From positions 1 to 42,764 of the forward strand of contig JAGWYS010000004.1 in assembly GCA_018969225.1 (NCBI GenBank): a stretch of 42,764 bases of DNA, written 5' to 3'. Below, piece by piece: positions 41,105 through 42,764 of the stretch; within the stretch, counting starts at the first letter, position 1, and every line of letters begins with the position of its first letter. The notes beneath the pieces were generated by a model. The model ran no database searches, was not told the origin of the DNA, and saw nothing but the letters and a program-made list of their open reading frames with translations. The stretch comes from Gemmatimonadota bacterium (GTDB taxonomy: Bacteria > Gemmatimonadota > Gemmatimonadetes > Gemmatimonadales > Gemmatimonadaceae). Made by a program: the position numbers and the translations under genes.

Positions 41105-42764
41105 GTCGGCTCCCGGCCTCCGTGACCGACGCCCCCGACCTGCAGCTGCTGCGCGCCCGCGTCGAGGAGGCGCTGGGGGCGCAGTATCGCCTGGGCGCGG
41201 TGCTGGGGCGCGGGGGGATGGCCGTGGTCTTTGCCGCCGAGGACGTGCAGCTGCAGCGCCCGGTGGCGCTCAAGGTGCTCCCCCCCGACCTGGCGGTGCG
41301 CCCCGACGTGCGCGAGCGGTTCGTGCGCGAGGCGCAGGTGGCGGCGCGCCTCAATCACCCGCACATCGTCCCCATTTACGCGGTGCACGAGGCGCCGCAG
41401 CTGGTGTGCTTCGCCATGGCGCAGGTGGTGGGGGACACGCTGGCCCAGCGGCTGCGCCGTGACCCGCAACCGCCGTGGGAGCAGGTGGCGGCGTTGCTGG
41501 AGCAGGTGGCGGACGCGCTGGCCTATGCCCACGCCGCGGGGGTGGTGCACCGGGACATCAAGCCCGACAACGTGCTGCTCGACCGCGCCTCGGGGCGGGT
41601 GCTGGTGACCGATTTCGGCATCGCACGCGCCATGGAGGGGGGGAGCCGGCTCACCCAGACCGGGGTGGCCATGGGGACTCCCTCCTTCATGAGCCCCGAG
41701 CAGGCCACCGGCGAGCGCGAGGTGGACGGCCGCAGCGACCTGTACGCCCTGGGGGTGGTGGGCTACCTGCTGCTCACCGGGACGCTCCCCTTCGAGGCGC
41801 CCAACACCCCGGCGCTGCTCCTCAAGCACGTGAGCGAGCCGCTTCCTCCCGTGCGCGTCCGGCGGGCGGAAGTGCCGCCGCCGCTGGCGGACGTGGTGGA
41901 ACGATGCCTCGCCAAGCGCCCCGAGGACCGGTTCCCGCATGCGCTGGCGCTGCGCGACACGCTGCGCGTGCTGCAACGCTCCGGGGTGCTGGGGGGGAGC
42001 GCGCCGCAGGCGCACGCGGTGTTGCCGGTGGGGCTCCCGCCCCGGCAGGGGGACAAGCCGGGGCATCGCGCGGAGCATTGGTCACCCCGCCCGGTGTCGG
42101 CCGGGCTGTCCGTCCCCTCCGCCCCGCTTCCCCCCGCGGAGGTGGAGCCGGCGCCCGCCAAGCTGGAGCGTCGGGTCCGGCGGTTCCGGGGGCAGGTGGT
42201 CTGCTCCGCCTTCGTTCTTGCGGGGCTGGCGGTGCTCAATGCGTTCACGAGCTCCTACCCGTGGGTGCTGTGGGTGCTGTTCGGGATGACGGTGTCGCTC
42301 CTGCGCCGCTTCCAGAAGCTGCATGAGGACGGGGTGGGCTGGCGCGACGTGATCGGGGCCCGCGGGGCGCCCCGGGCGCTCCCCGGCGCGGCGGACACCG
42401 CCGAGGCGCGCCGGCAGGGGCGGTTGGCGGCGCTGGCCTCCGCGGAGGTGCTGGCCTCATCGCTGGGTGCGCTGGTGCGCGCCGCCGTGGATGACCGGGT
42501 CGCGCTGGAGGAGGTGGCGGCGTCGCTGTCGCCCTCCGACCGTGCGCTGGTGCCGGAGTTGGAGGAGACGGGCGACGCCCTGCTGGGGCGCATCGGCACC
42601 CTGGCGGGCGCGCTGGCGCGGCTGGAGCGCGACCTCCCCCGCGAGAGCCCGCTGTCGGCGGGGGGCGCGGCGCCGTCGTCGGACCAGTGGGCGCTGCTGG
42701 AGCGCCAGCGCGCGTCGCTGGAGGCGCTCGAGGCGCGCCGGGCGGAAATGCGCGACCAGGTGGA
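41101..42764 (+). CDS. Membrane Ser/Thr protein kinase, copy 2 (3' end beyond the window)
   Basis: An open frame from the GTG at 41101 to the end of the window, at least 554 residues. Kinase domain: GRGGMA (36-41), Lys58, HRDIKPDN (150-157), DFG (171-173), GTPSFMSPEQ, DLYALGVV. A linker leads to a two-helix module (VVCSAFVLAGLAVLNAF and YPWVLWVLFGMTVSLL) and DGVGWRDVI, the same layout as copy 1, then a helical C-terminal region ending in coiled coil (LLERQRASLEALEARRAEMRDQ). It is a diverged paralog of copy 1 and GTGA-coupled to it, so the two may act as a pair. Confidence 0.92.

Overview
This is a very GC-rich, densely packed bacterial window. The best guess for the source is the phylum Gemmatimonadota. 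That rests on inference: large secreted M14 and S9 peptidases, Ser/Thr kinases ending in a two-helix membrane module, an RMD1/DUF155 protein, a fused E1 alpha-beta dehydrogenase, and general composition. No rRNA, tRNA, IS element, prophage or CRISPR array was seen. There are about 38 protein genes, no gene-free stretch exceeds 300 bases, and many neighbours overlap as ATGA or GTGA, meaning tight operons.

Layout. 1-58: start of a ribosomal protein L31 gene on the minus strand, cut by the window edge. 266-3624: a coiled-coil membrane protein, then an operon of an ECF sigma factor, a membrane protein that may be its anti-sigma, and an exported HEAT-repeat protein. 3659-5025: OsmC protein and a tandem rhodanese (minus operon). 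5084-6573: RMD1/DUF155 protein and a [2Fe-2S] ferredoxin. 6585-8263: HtpX protease, HNH nuclease and a small unknown protein. 8293-8928: AbrB-type antitoxin with a Doc toxin. 9037-11296: TVP38 membrane protein, DUF1028 protein, PEBP-family protein. 11390-18433: exported M14 peptidase, blue-copper protein, His-rich exported protein, exported S9 peptidase. 18502-19178: Phd/VapC toxin-antitoxin pair. 19296-22065: GntR(YtrA)-ABC transporter operon. 22164-25714: outer-membrane barrel protein and fused E1 alpha-beta. 25887-29100: HIT, creatininase-family and NadE proteins. 29189-36229: class A PBP, NhaR-like LysR regulator, then two tandem copies of a cassette made of an SbtA-type bicarbonate transporter and a DUF2490 outer-membrane protein. 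36252-38795: Lon. 39053 to the end: two overlapping Ser/Thr kinases, the second truncated by the window edge.

The most interesting region is 31276-36229. The two transporters are identical in length and differ at about 46 of 359 residues by my count. Each cassette has the same promoter architecture (TTGTC(G/C), 17 bases, TAG..T), the same A-rich upstream element at the same distance, and a GC hairpin about 21-22 bases before the transporter start. The first upstream element lies inside the 3' end of the LysR gene. This suggests a LysR-controlled inner- plus outer-membrane uptake system, present twice, with no SbtB-type PII gene in view.

A second theme is regulation. At least six genes have a TANNNT hexamer 5 to 7 bases before the start codon, with no room for a ribosome binding site, which points to leaderless mRNAs. 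The GntR and Phd genes also have palindromic operators placed on their promoters.
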